This document shows, in pieces, positions 28,384 through 38,275 of a DNA stretch of 64,000 nt. A model generated the notes under the pieces. That model had not been told where the DNA came from. It saw only the letters and a program-made list of their open reading frames with translations, and made no database searches. This DNA is from CAVYOD01 sp963770045 (GTDB taxonomy: Bacteria; Acidobacteriota; Aminicenantia; Aminicenantales; CAVYOD01): NCBI GenBank assembly GCA_963770045.1, contig CAVYOD010000007.1, positions 30,659 through 94,658 of the forward strand, given 5' to 3'. Position numbers and translations under genes: made by a program. Positions within the stretch are counted from its first letter, which is position 1. Each line of letters starts with the position of its first letter.

Positions 28384-30504
28384 CTATTTTAGCTTCAGGA
28401 TGCCTTTCTCGACCGCGCCGCTGAGGAGTTCTTTGACCGAGCTCATGGTGACTTTGCCATAGTAAAATTCACCACCTGAAAGCGCCTCCGCCCGGACGGC
28501 TCGATAGATATCCAGGAATGATCTTTTCCCATCGACGAAACAATAGCATTCCTTGGCCATGATCGGGTGAAGCTCTGGCGAGCCGACAAACACGTCGCGC
28601 CGCTTGAAATATTCATCCAGGGAATCGATGTTGACGGGGATGCGTGCGGCCATTTCCTTTTCCTCGGCCGAGAGTCCCGGCAGTGGAAGCCTTTTCTCTC
28701 CCGACGTCAAGGAGATACAGGGAATCCAATTCCTGGATAAGGGCGGGAGCCATCTCGCCGAGTTTTTTGACCTGCTCCATCACGAACGAAGCGTTCCGTC
28801 CGCCCGGAGCGGCAAAAGTCAGGACCGACTCGAGGGCGCGGCGTTCCCTGGCTGCGGCTTGCTCGAGGAGGTTCCTGGCGTCTTTATAAGATTGGGCATA
28901 GCTCCCTGCTTTCTTCTCCCGGAGATACAGAAGCGCTGTGTTCAGATCTTTGCCCAGCCTCTGCAGAGCCCGGGTGTAAATTTCGCTCGTCGAGCAAGGG
29001 GACATCTTCATCACCCGCATTGGCGACGAAGAGGGTTGCGGCGGCAACGATAAAAGCATTTCTTTTGAGTTGGGTCGGGTCAATATTCTGGAGGTCGTCA
29101 TCGGTGGAGTGGATGTAGGGGTCGGGGTTGTTGATCAAGGCGACGCCCGGGACACCGATAACTCCTTCGCAGAAGACTTCGTGATCCGAGCCGCCGCTGT
29201 GCGGGATGACCATGGCGTTGAACCTTTCCCGCGATCCGAGAAAGGAGAGGATGGGCTTCGAGAACGGCTGCCGTGTCCCGGCCTCCTCCGCGCCCATGAA
29301 ACCGGTGTTGGTCAGGATGACGTAATCGGCGATCGACTCGATCACGTCGTTCAAATAGCTCGGGAATAGAATAGGGGGTGCGGATGATGTGCTGAACCCT
29401 CGAGCCCATGCTCTGCCTCGCGCCGACCATGTCCTGATTGATGTTGACCAGCATGTTCTTCCGTTCCTCCGGCTTCTCCCGGAAATACTGGTATTCGGAC
29501 AGATGTTCGTTCGGCCACCAGAAAACGATGTCCCTTTTCGGCCGGGGGATCCTCCCTTCCTTGACAACACATTGATCGCCCGTCCGATCTCCAGAATGTT
29601 GGCGCAGCCGCTCCCGTTATCGTTGGCGGAAGTCCTTTCTTCATCCAGATGGGCGGTCAGGACAATATCCTGGTTGTGGATTTGGGACCCCTTGATTTCG
29701 GCCCAGAGGTAAGCCTGCTCCGCCGGTTGCCTGATCACGGTCTCGATGTCGGCCCGGACCTTGACGGGCCGATTCCTGTGATTTCGCGCTGCCTGAGGAC
29801 GTCCTGAAGCAATGCCGTACTGCCTTGCCGAAATCATGGAAGCCCCAAGGTTCACGCTTTCCTTCAGGGCATTTGATCGGGACCTTGACATAGCCGACCT
29901 GGTCGGGAGTATCGAACCGGGCGTCCGGGATGGATGGTATAAGAAGAAATGACGCCCAGGGCGCCTCGCTCCCAAACGGCGGTCCTAATGGCCAGGCTCG
30001 GAGCCCCGGTGGTCAGGACGATTTTGCCCGCCGACATCCAGGCCGCTGAAATCTTCCGCTGAGGCCCCTCGCCCGATGTCAACGAGTTCGGCGGTCACGT
30101 GCGCTGAGCGGCTGAACACGGTCAAAGAGACCGAGACGTCGTCGAAGTCGCCAAGTTTCATCTCCTCGGGCTCCACCAGCCACAGCTTGGCGGAGACGGG
30201 ATCCCAGCTCAGGCCGCCCTCGAATTTTTGTTTGACGACCTGGATATTCTCGAGCCCGCACGACTTGGCCAGGCCGGCCAGCATGTTCGCGGCATTGATA
30301 AACGCCTGCGATCCCATGATGCGATGAAAGGGGGTAAGCGCTCGGACATAATTGAAGGCCTTGTCGCCCGGAGATCTCGTTCCTCAGGATCAGGGACAAT
30401 TTTTCCGGGATGAAAGGGCTCTCCTGCGCTTTGAGAAACGAAGAAAAACAGAACCCGATGATCACCAACGAAACAACCAGTCGGATGATCCTTGATTTCA
30501 ACAT
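28384..30504 (-). pseudogene. M28 family metallopeptidase, broken by many frameshifts
   Basis: The ATG at 30504 follows a GGAGG box and gives a signal peptide (MLKSRIIRLVVSLVIIGFC). Pieces in different frames then align in order with the intact M28 paralogue at 52557-54656. They are the PA-domain-like part (ENIQVVKQKFEGGLSWDPVSAKLWLVEPEE), the zinc-peptidase core (LTAHLDEE, ANDNGSGCANILEIGRAI, IPHSGGSDHEVFCEGVIGVPGV, HSTDDDLQNIDPTQLKRNAF), and the C-terminal domain ending AVEKGILKLK. At least five indels are needed, the most of any gene here. The gene may be a true pseudogene or simply poorly polished. Confidence 0.75.
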
Positions 30505-30739
30505 GACGAACCTCCGCCGATGATTTCCCGGGGGTAAGCTCAAAGAAAAACAATACCCCGATCAAGCGGCGAATATATCACGTCTTTCGACAGTGTGGCA
30601 AATGACTCAAACCTCGTGCTTCGCGGCGATGGGCATTCTTCGCCCGACTCCGAAGGCCTTGGTCGTAACCTTCAAGCCGGGAGGGACTGATGAAGAATTC
30701 GGGAAACGATTTGATAAGGAATGGCTTGGCTAAACCGGA

Positions 30740-31030
30740 TTAGTACCGGCTTCCGCCGCCGAATCCGCCCCCGTTCCGGGGTCTATCGGTGCGCGGCCGG
30801 GCTTCATTGACAGTTAAGGTCCGCCCTTTCAAGTCTTTGCGATTCAAGCTGCTGATGGCTTTTTCGGCCTCTGCTTTGTCCGGCATCTCAACGAAGCCGA
30901 ACCCTCTTGAATCACCGCTAAACTTGTCTTTGATGATGGAAACAGTGGTGACGGTTCCGTAGGCCTCAAAGGCCGCGCGGAGCTCGGTTTCACTGAGATC
31001 CCGCAACAGATTTCCTGCGTAGATGTTCAT
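30740..31030 (-). CDS. Small RRM RNA-binding protein (copy 1)
   Basis: A single RNA-recognition motif of about 80 residues plus a short Gly/Arg tail. RNP2 is IYAGNLLRDL and RNP1 is RGFGFVEM, with IIKDKFSGDS between. The tail PRNGGGFGGGSRY resembles cyanobacterial/bacterial cold-inducible Rbp proteins. I choose the ATG at 31028-31030 (MNIYAGN). The ATG six bases earlier abuts the AAAAGGAG site, and copy 2 starts at the equivalent Met. It probably binds mRNA, and acts in cold or stress adaptation. A shared leader suggests translational control. It is paralogous to 56317-56654. Confidence 0.9.
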   Translation of the reverse strand: MNIYAGNLLRDLSETELRAAFEAYGTVTTVSIIKDKFSGDSRGFGFVEMPDKAEAEKAISSLNRKDLKGRTLTVNEARPRTDRPRNGGGFGGGSRY

Positions 31031-31124
31031 ACTCATCTCCTTTTAAAATTTGAACGACATAAAGGAGAGGAGTATGACCGATCAGGGCCTGTGCCCCCTT
31101 CCTTTACTATTCCAATTTAGTATA
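31029..31124 (-). promoter_or_regulatory. Promoter and anti-RBS leader of RRM gene 1
   Basis: On the sense (minus) strand an extended -10 box TGCTATACT (hexamer 31119-31124) precedes a leader with a GGGC/GCCC hairpin (around 31084-31095). The leader segment AUACUCCUCUCCUUUA (plus-strand 31060-31075) is complementary at 14 of 16 positions to the RBS and start region AAAAGGAGATGAGTAT (31029-31044). Pairing would hide the ribosome-binding site. The same leader occurs before the second RRM gene, so the arrangement is conserved. The switch itself is inferred. Confidence 0.7.
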
Positions 31125-31150
31125 GCACAAAAGGGCTCTATAATCATGCT

Positions 31151-32104
31151 TTATTTCTCTCTACAAAAAGAAAGGGCCTGGACCTCGCACATCCGGCGGA
31201 GGTTCCGCCGAAAAAGTTCGATGTCCTCGCTCAGACCAAGGGATCCGAACTTGTCAGAAACGGACTTGCGCAAACGGTCGTCAGTTATATCTCCGTCTCT
31301 GAGGAATGCTTCTGTCTCATCGACGCTGAAGGAGACGCCTGTGCTCTCACGCCTCAACAGCCCTTTGTTGGCCGGACAGACCTTCTGGCACTTTAAGCAC
31401 CCGACCAGACAGTCGGGAGAAGGCGGTCGGAGGCCCTCCGGAATCGGACGCTTCGACTCCGAGAAAAGAGTGTAGCACCGCTCCGCGTGGATCAAGAACC
31501 GCTCTTCGGTGATGGCCTTCATGGGACAGGCCTTGACGCAGGCCCGGCAGGAGGAACAGAGGCCCAGTTTGGTGTCTGCTTCGGGCCTGAGGCTCGCCGC
31601 ACCTTCCAGGGGGTGCTCAAGAACATAGCCGGCGAGTTGAAAATAACTCCCGTATTCGGGTGTATAAGTAATGTTATTCCTGCCATAACAGACTAGCCCG
31701 ATCGCGGCGGCAAGGGATTTTAACGGCGCGTGGAGAGTTTCTATCCGATCGTCAGGGCCGAGAGCGTTTTGGATCAGGTCAAGCCGGACTTTTTCAAAGA
31801 GCGGACGATAATCCACATACGTCGGCGGGAGCACAACTTCGATGCGTCGGCCTTCGAACTCAAAGCTCACGGTGTGCGCGGGCCGCGGAATCACGACGAG
31901 AAGGAGCGCGCCGGGCCTTCGGATCGAGCTTCCTTCAAGATATTTGAAAAAGGCCAGGTTTTCTTCGTAGAAACCGGGCGCGAACTCGCCGTCCGCTTTT
32001 CGCTTCGCTAATCTGTTTTTGATATTCTCGAGAATCCCGATATCGACGAAGCCGACCTTATAGCCCCTCTCCTTTGCCCAACTGAACACATTCTGTTGGA
32101 TCAT
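31151..32104 (-). CDS. Epoxyqueuosine reductase-like double-cluster iron-sulfur protein
   Basis: 317 residues. The N-terminal half resembles the QueG/reductive-dehalogenase-type cobalamin fold only loosely (ALLLVVIPRP...YVDYRPL, CYGRNNITYTPEYGSYFQLAGY). The C-terminal half carries two 4Fe-4S motifs, CSSCRACVKACP and CLVGCLKCQKVCP, preceded by another Cys in HAERCYTLF. The CYGRNNITYTPEYGSY segment matches the QueG family, GKNTLLI...GSWFFLGE in enzymes of known function. It is shorter than QueG, so an electron-transfer protein of the same superfamily is the safer call. It is divergent from the CGNR regulator at 32264, with a palindrome between. Confidence 0.75.
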   Translation of the reverse strand: MIQQNVFSWAKERGYKVGFVDIGILENIKNRLAKRKADGEFAPGFYEENLAFFKYLEGSSIRRPGALLLVVIPRPAHTVSFEFEGRRIEVVLPPTYVDYRPLFEKVRLDLIQNALGPDDRIETLHAPLKSLAAAIGLVCYGRNNITYTPEYGSYFQLAGYVLEHPLEGAASLRPEADTKLGLCSSCRACVKACPMKAITEERFLIHAERCYTLFSESKRPIPEGLRPPSPDCLVGCLKCQKVCPANKGLLRRESTGVSFSVDETEAFLRDGDITDDRLRKSVSDKFGSLGLSEDIELFRRNLRRMCEVQALSFCREK

Positions 32105-32173
32105 CTGACTTCAACCTCCTTTAGGCGCCAGAACCTTCTCATAAGAGGCTCCTGGCGGCCCCGAAAGGTTTCC

Positions 32174-32209
32174 CATGTAACTCCCAATAGTTATATAGAG
32201 AGTTACATG
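32174..32209. promoter_or_regulatory. Inverted repeat between divergent Fe-S protein and CGNR regulator genes
   Basis: CATGTAACTC (32174-32183) and GAGTTACATG (32200-32209) are perfect 10-bp inverted arms 16 bp apart, in the 159-bp divergent intergenic region. Spacing of arm centres is about 26 bp. A position in front of the CGNR-type regulator makes it a candidate operator for that protein controlling both genes. An AT-rich patch follows at 32210-32230. Confidence 0.65.
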
Positions 32210-32263
32210 TTGCAAATTATCACGATTTGGTGTAATTGTCAATAGGGAGATTGGATTATTACA

Positions 32264-32821
32264 ATGGAAGAAGAAATCTGGTTGGACCTGCTGAACAGCG
32301 ATTGGCATGACTACCGGGGAACAGGAAAGCACGAGGACCGCCTCGACAATCCCCAATGGGTTAAGGATTTCTTCAACCGTTGGAGACTCGATCTCTCCGA
32401 GATCTCGAAGGAGAGGGTTAAGGCTTCTCTCCGAGATCTGAGAGCCGTTATTCTCCGGATAGCAAAGCAGGCTGCGGCGGGAAAAAAGCTTGGTCCCAAG
32501 GCCCTAGAGGGACTCAACCCGGTCTTCGTCCACTCCCCTCTTATCAGGCGGCTCGATCTCGAGACAGGCAGGCTTCAGATAATGCTCGTCCCCGTCGCGG
32601 GGAAGCTCGAGTCCGCCCTCGGTGAAATCGCCGGCTCCTTTGCCGAAGCTCTGGCCCGAGGTGCTCCGTCGAGAATCAAGATCTGCAAAAACAAAGACTG
32701 TTTCTGGGTCTTTTACGACAGGAGCAAGAACAAGAGCCGTAAATGGTGCGAAGGGGCCACTTGCGGAAACTTGATGAAGGTCCGGCGCTTTCGCGAGAAG
32801 CACCGCAAAAGTCAAACCTGA
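32264..32821 (+). CDS. CGNR zinc-finger (ABATE domain) regulator
   Basis: 185 residues. An N-terminal ABATE-like stress-induced domain begins LDLLNSDWHDYRGTGKHEDRL. The C-terminal zinc finger reads ICKNKDCFWVFYDRSKNKSRKW, then CEGATCGNLMKVRRFRE. The four cysteines and CGN(L/R)xKxRRxR pattern define the CGNR family, here with Leu in place of Arg. Members are putative stress-responsive transcription factors. It is probably self-regulated through the inverted repeat at 32174-32209 and controls the divergent iron-sulfur protein. Confidence 0.87.
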   Translation: MEEEIWLDLLNSDWHDYRGTGKHEDRLDNPQWVKDFFNRWRLDLSEISKERVKASLRDLRAVILRIAKQAAAGKKLGPKALEGLNPVFVHSPLIRRLDLETGRLQIMLVPVAGKLESALGEIAGSFAEALARGAPSRIKICKNKDCFWVFYDRSKNKSRKWCEGATCGNLMKVRRFREKHRKSQT

Positions 32822-32998
32822 CCGAAAGGCGTTCCCCAAAGCAAATTCAATATGCTTTTTCTTGACAAAAGGGACGAAATGACCGAGACGGACGAGCTAG
32901 ACGTCCTCATCGTTTGACCCCAACTTCTTGCTGTGCTATAAGTTAGGAAGTCAAACTGCGCCGTAGAGCGAACGAACAAGATAGGAAAAAGATCTCAC

Positions 32999-34280
32999 AT
33001 GGTCACTGTGAGGTTTGCGCCGAGCCCGACAGGTTATCTCCACCTGGGGAGCGCGAGGACCGCCCTTTTCAACTGGCTTTTTGCCCGACACGCGGGCGGG
33101 AAGTTTCTGCTCCGGGTAGAAGACACGGACCTCAAGCGCTCGGACTCAAGATTTCTGGATGAGATCTTGAAGGACCTCGCCTGGCTCGGGCTTGACTGGG
33201 ACGGAGAGCCGCTCTTCCAGAGCCGGAGGTTTGAGCTCTATCGGGAGAAGGCCGCCGCATCTCCTCGCCGCCGGAAAAGCCTTTCGGGAAGGCGACGCGA
33301 TCATTTATAAGATCGAGCCGGGCCGGACGATCGAAGTCCACGACCTCATCCACGGGACCATCACCTTTGAAACGGACAACATCAAAGACCAGGTCCTGAT
33401 CAAATCCGACGGGTCCCCGGCCTACAATTTCTCCTGCGTCGTCGATGATGCCGAGCTCCGCATCACCCACATTCTCCGCGGCGACGACCATCTGTCCAAC
33501 ACTCCGAAGCAGATTCTCTTCTATGAAGCCTTCGGGCTCGAGCCTCCCCAGTTCGGCCACATGCCGCTCATCCTTGGGCCCGACGGGGCCAAGCTTTCGA
33601 AAAGACACGGCGGCGTCTCCGTGGAAGAATACCGGAAAGAGGGCTTTCTGTCCGAAGCCCTGGCCAATTACCTCATCCTCCTCGGCTGGTACCCCGGCGA
33701 AAGCCGCGATATCATTCCTCTCGCCGAGGCGGTCAAGGAGTTCGACATCTCTGGGATGAACGACGTCCAGGCCAAATTCGATCTCCAGAAGCTCAGATGG
33801 ATGAACGGCGAATACATCATCAGCCAAAAGACCGAGGAGCTTCTGCCGCTCGTCAAAGAGCAGCTGCTGGCGGCGGGTTACGATCTCTCCGCTGTCAGAG
33901 ACGAGTCCATCGGCCAAGTCCTCGGCCTGTACAAAATCAGGATCAAAACACTCTCCGAATTTCCGGCCATGACCGATTTCTTTTTCAGGGACGATTTTGT
34001 GGTCGAGAACGAGGCGATTCTCCAACTCAAGAAAGAAGAGACCAAGGTCCTCCTCGAGCTTTTCGCCGAGCGCCTCGAAACACTTGAAGACTTTCGGCAG
34101 GAGAATATCGACCGGGTCTGCCGTGAGCTCGCCCAGAAGAGAGGCATCAAAGCGGCGGTCATCATCCATCCGGTGCGTGTGGCCGTCAGCGGAAAGACGA
34201 AAGGCGCGGGGCTCTTCGAGATGATGGAGGTCCTCGGTAAAGAGAAGGTGCTCAAGCGGATAAGAGGTGCGCTGACATGA
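32999..34280 (+). CDS. gltX: Glutamyl-tRNA synthetase, with frameshift and internal deletion
   Basis: Class I synthetase charging tRNA-Glu. The HIGH-type motif is PSPTGYLHLGSARTALFNW near the N-terminus, the KMSKS-type motif is GAKLSKRHGGVSVEE, and RGDDHLSNTPKQ precedes it. The frame breaks near 33255-33270 (LYREKA | HLLAAGKAF). The text then jumps from the AAGKA of the alpha-helix to FREGDAIIYKIEPGRTI. Normal GltX has about 50 residues (the CYC...CR segment and R-x-x-G) between these points, so roughly 150 bp appear to be lost there. As written it cannot make a normal enzyme. Since the gene is essential, a collapse or read error is likely. The stop overlaps the start of glnS (ATGA). Confidence 0.87.
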
Positions 34281-35975
34281 GCTCGGCTGAAACGAAAACA
34301 AATTTCATTAAAGAGATCATCGAGGAAGACCTCCAAAACAACAAGAATCAGGGCCGCGTCCACACCCGCTTCCCTCCCGAGCCCAACGGATACCTCCACA
34401 TCGGGCACGCCAAGTCCATCTGCCTGAATTTCGGCCTGGCCGCTCAGTACAGAGGACTCTGCAACCTCAGGTTCGACGACACCAACCCGGAGACCGAAGA
34501 GATCGCCTATGTCGAGTCGATCAAGAAGGACGTGCGCTGGCTGGGCTTCGACTGGGCGGAGCGTGAATTCTATGCCTCGGATTACTTTGAGAAGCTCTAT
34601 GAGTTCGCGGTCAAACTCGTTAAGAAGGGAAAGGCCTTTGTCTGTGACTTGAGCGCTGAGGAGATCAGCCAAACCCGGGGCACTTTGACAAAACCGGGCA
34701 CGGAGAGCCCTTACCGGAACCGGACGGTCGAGGAGAATCTCGACCTTCTCGGCCGGATGAAGGAAGGGGAATTTCCGGACGGCTCGCGCGTTTTGAGGGC
34801 CAAGATCGACATGGCCCACCCGAATCTCCTTATGCGCGACCCGGTGCTTTACAGGATCCGGAGGGCCCACCATTACCGAAGAGGCGACGCCTGGTGCATC
34901 TATCCCACCTATGACTGGGCGCATGGGCAATCGGACTCGATCGAAGGCGTCACTCATTCGATATGCACCCTCGAGTTCGAGGTCCATCGCCCTCTCTACG
35001 ATTGGCTTCTGGAGGAGCTTGAGATCCATCACCCCCAGCAGATCGAATTCGCCCGGCTCAGCGTCAGCCACACCGTCCTGAGCAAGCGGAAGCTTCTCGA
35101 GCTGGTTAAGGAAGGCCGTGTCAGCGGCTGGGACGATCCCCGGATGCCGACGATATCGGGGTTGAGGCGGCGAGGCTACACGCCCGAGGCGATCCGGAAT
35201 TTTTGCGACCGCATCGGCGTCGCCAAATTCAACAGCATCGTCGACATGGCCCTGCTCGAGGACTCTCTGCGGGAGGATTTGAACAGGCGGGCACCGCGCG
35301 TGATGGCCGTCCTGCGGCCCCTCAAGCTCGTGATCGTGAACTATCCGGAAGACCAGGTCGAGGAATTCGACGCCATCAACAACCCCGAGGACCAGAAGAT
35401 GGGGACGAGGAAGGTGCCGTTTTCACGGAATCTCTACATCGAGAAGGACGACTTTATGGAGGTCCCGCCGAAGAAATTTTATCGACTTGCCCCGGGCCGC
35501 GAGGTGCGCCTTCGTTCGGCTTATTTCATCACCTGCGTCCACGTCGTCAAAGACCCGAAAACGGGCGAGACGACGGAGCTTCACTGCGTTTATGACCCGG
35601 CGACACGAGGAGGCGACGCCCCCGACGGACGTAAGGTCAAGGCGACCCTGCACTGGGTTTCCGCGGCTCACGCCTTGGAGGCTCAGGTTCGCCTCTATGA
35701 TACGCTTTTCCTGAAGCGCGATGCCGGCGAGGTCGAAGAAGGCGCGGATTGGAAAAGCAACCTGAACCCCAGATCGCTGGAAGTTCTGGCGGATGCCAGG
35801 GTCGAGCCAAGCCTCAGGAGCGCCGTTCCGGGAAGTGTTTTATCAGTTCGAAAGGATGGGATATTTTTGCGTCGATTCCGTCGATTCTTCGCCCGTAAAG
35901 CTCGTTTTCAATCGCGCCGTGACGCTCTACGACACCTGGTCCAAGATCAAAAAAGCGGGCACGGAAAACGAATAA
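34277..35975 (+). CDS. glnS: Glutaminyl-tRNA synthetase, frameshift near the end
   Basis: Class I synthetase for tRNA-Gln. The HIGH motif lies in FPPEPNGYLHIGHAKSICLNFG, the family signature is FDDTNPETEE, and the KMSKS equivalent is SHTVLSKRKLLELV. These features separate GlnRS from GluRS. The C-terminal anticodon-binding barrels follow (APGREVRLRSAYFITC). The main frame derails near 35825 after ARVEPSLRS. The natural ending MGYFCVDSVDSSPVKLVFNRA...WSKIKKAGTENE lies in the neighbouring frame and stops at 35975, giving the usual length of about 560 residues. It is coupled to gltX. The presence of GlnRS implies direct Gln-tRNA charging. Confidence 0.92.
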
Positions 35976-36028
35976 TTTAAATCTTTTTAACAAGGATATA
36001 TAATGGAAGTGCACGAAGGGAGGCATGA

Positions 36029-36918
36029 ATGAGAAAACACCTTTTTTGGCTTTGGATCGGATTGCTCTGTCTCGGTGTCGGCCTGGGGTCTGCTCAGCAG
36101 ATGCGCAGCGGGGAGGCGGCCATCTTTTTGACGAACGGAGAGAAGGCTGTTGGTAAAATTATCGACATCTCGAGCGCCCGGGCCGTGTTGCAGCTTGAAA
36201 ACGGGCAGGAAATTCCCTTATCCCAAATCTGGATGATCAATTTCGTCAACGACAAATGGAATTTCCCGGATGAGAGGAGCAGGATCGAGGGCGGCAAGCA
36301 TTATGTGTTCCTCAAGAACGGCCGGATATCCTCCGGACTCATCAGAGACTTCAGTTCCAGGCTGTTCGTGTTCGAGCTCGACAACGGAGAGAAAATCGAG
36401 ATCGGCCGGATCAGCCGGATCTATTTTGCCAAGCGGGTCCCCGATGAATTGATGCCCAAAGTGCCGACAGCGCAGAAGGCAGAATTTTACTCCGGCCCAT
36501 TCCGGACCGTTAGCCCAAGGGGCGGCCAGGAGGTCATCTGCGAGAAGGGCTGGTATGACTTGGAGATCGACCCCAATGCGCCCCTTAAGCAATGGCACTG
36601 GACATCCCGTGAGGCGAGATGCGTCATTGTTAACCCACATCGCAATGCCCAACTGCTCATCAGGGGGGAGCGAGCACGGACGTCGTGGGCAATCAGAGAG
36701 TCATCTTCAAGATCAACGGCCTGAGGCTCGATGAATTTATCCCCGGCGCCGCCGTCTTTGAAAAAAGCTATAATATCAGCAGGGAGATGATGGGGAACGG
36801 GAATGAGTTTTACCTGACCATCGCGGTGGACCCGACCTTTATCCCGGCGAGAGTCTTTCCCCGGAACAACGACGAGCGTGAGCTCGGCGTTCAGATCGCT
36901 TACATCTATTTCCGGTAA
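36029..36918 (+). CDS. Exported beta-rich hypothetical protein, one frameshift
   Basis: A signal peptide (MRKHLFWLWIGLLCLGVGLGS) is followed by at least two copies of a small beta unit: FLTNGEKAVGKIIDISSARA...LENGQEIPLSQIWMINF and FLKNGRISSGLIRDFSSRLFVF...LDNGEKIEIGRISRIYF. Each resembles an SH3/Sm-like barrel with a strand-turn-strand pattern. The frame breaks near 36685 (LIRGERAR...). The continuation RVIFKINGLRLDEFIPGAAVF ends FRNNDERELGVQIAYIYFR at 36918. It is probably periplasmic. No function can be assigned. Confidence 0.75.
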
Positions 36919-36968
36919 GCGCTGAGGGTTTCCCTCTGCCGGGTCCGGACGGACGATCGACGGCCGAT

Positions 36969-37037
36969 TTTTTGCCTTCGAATCCCGTCTTCTATCGCGC
37001 CGTGACCCTTTATGACACCTGGTCAGCGATCAATTAA
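36969..37037 (+). pseudogene. Remnant of a second glnS C-terminus
   Basis: A short frame reads FLPSNPVFYRAVTLYDTWSAIN and ends TAA at 37035-37037. It matches the last residues of the glnS product (LVFNRAVTLYDTWSKIKK). No other part of glnS is nearby, so this is likely a duplicated or displaced 3' fragment. Confidence 0.6.
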
Positions 37038-37181
37038 ATCCCGCCCGGAAAACGAGCCAGAAGAGCCGGAACCTTTTCTTGCCCTATCTCGTATTACCAA
37101 GTGGAAATGAAGACGTGAAGGTCTGTCTATTGTGAAGGCTCAACTCGGATTCGGCTGTCAAATGAATGAAAGGAGGGGACG

Positions 37182-38273
37182 ATGCTGAAGAAGATTCTGA
37201 TTCCTCTCTTCATCCTGATCATCGTCGCCGGCTTCTTCTATATGAAAGCGAAGAACTCCGCTCAAGACCAGGACAAAAAAATCAAATTGGTCAAGGTCCA
37301 ACGGGGAAATATCTATGAAAAGGCCCTGGCCATCGGCCTGATTGAGCCACGGCACGAAATCACCGTCAAATCGAAGATTTCGGGCATCGTCAAGGCCATC
37401 TATGTCGATGTCGGAGATGAGGTCCGGGTCGATCAACCCCTCATCGAGATTTTGCCCAACCCGACCCCTCTCGAATACACCGAAACGCAGAGAGGCCTGG
37501 AAATGGCCAGAGTCGATCTGGAGAAGGCCGCGGCCGATTATGAGCGGGTGAAACAGCTCCTGAAGGCGAATCTCGTCTCCAGGAAAGAATTTGATGACGC
37601 CGAGAATGAGCAGAAACAATTGACCCTGAGATTGGACCTGGCCAGGGAGAGGCTCGCCCTGATCGAAAAGGGTCAGGTCAAAATAGCCGGCAGCCAAATC
37701 GACAGCACGATCAGATCCCCGGTCGCCGGGACGGTCCTCGAGCGGAGGGTGAATGCGGGAGACCCGATCGTCCCCTTGACATCCTACCAGGCCGGCACGG
37801 AGCTCCTCATCCTGGCCGATATGAAGACCCTGATCTTCAAGGGCACGGTGGACGAAATCGATGTCGGAAAGATCCGGGAAGGAATGGAGGCCGAGCTCAA
37901 GATCGGCGCCATTCCGGACCAGAAGATCATCGGAAAAGTGTCCAGGATTTCCCCCAAGGCCAAACGGCAGGAGAACGCGACGCTCTTCGATGTGGAGATC
38001 GAGATCACCCGGAAGGGAGAGAAGGTCATCAGAGCCGGCTACTCGGCCAATGCGGACTTGGTGATCAACAAGGTCGAGAACAAACTGTATATCCCGGAAC
38101 GCCTGGTCGAGTTCAGAGACGGAAAGGCCTTTGTGGAAGTCACAACCGGGAAAAACCAGATCGCGAAGAGAGAAGTCAAAACGGGTTTGAGTGACGGAAT
38201 CAACATCGAGATCGTGGAAGGACTGAAGGAGGGCGAGGACGTCGTCGAACGGCCGCCCAAAGAAATCAAATAA
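37182..38273 (+). CDS. MacA-like periplasmic adaptor of an efflux pump
   Basis: A 363-residue membrane-fusion protein. One N-terminal anchor helix (ILIPLFILIIVAGFFYM) is followed by a lipoyl-type half (NIYEKALAIGLIEPRHEITVKSKISGIVKAIYVDVGDEV). A coiled-coil hairpin (about residues 105-165: RGLEMARVDLEKAAADYERVK...EQKQLTLRLDLARERLALIEK) comes next, then the return lipoyl half (STIRSPVAGTVLERRVNAGDPI) and beta-barrel/membrane-proximal domains. It would link an ABC permease to an outer-membrane channel. It is followed after 2 bp by the permease at 38276 and shares an operon with the permeases and ATPase to 41536. Confidence 0.9.
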   Translation: MLKKILIPLFILIIVAGFFYMKAKNSAQDQDKKIKLVKVQRGNIYEKALAIGLIEPRHEITVKSKISGIVKAIYVDVGDEVRVDQPLIEILPNPTPLEYTETQRGLEMARVDLEKAAADYERVKQLLKANLVSRKEFDDAENEQKQLTLRLDLARERLALIEKGQVKIAGSQIDSTIRSPVAGTVLERRVNAGDPIVPLTSYQAGTELLILADMKTLIFKGTVDEIDVGKIREGMEAELKIGAIPDQKIIGKVSRISPKAKRQENATLFDVEIEITRKGEKVIRAGYSANADLVINKVENKLYIPERLVEFRDGKAFVEVTTGKNQIAKREVKTGLSDGINIEIVEGLKEGEDVVERPPKEIK

Positions 38274-38275
38274 CC

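Noticed and set aside
33878..35071. A 397-residue minus-strand frame opposite glnS
   Set aside because: Shadow. The plus-strand synthetase motifs are unambiguous.
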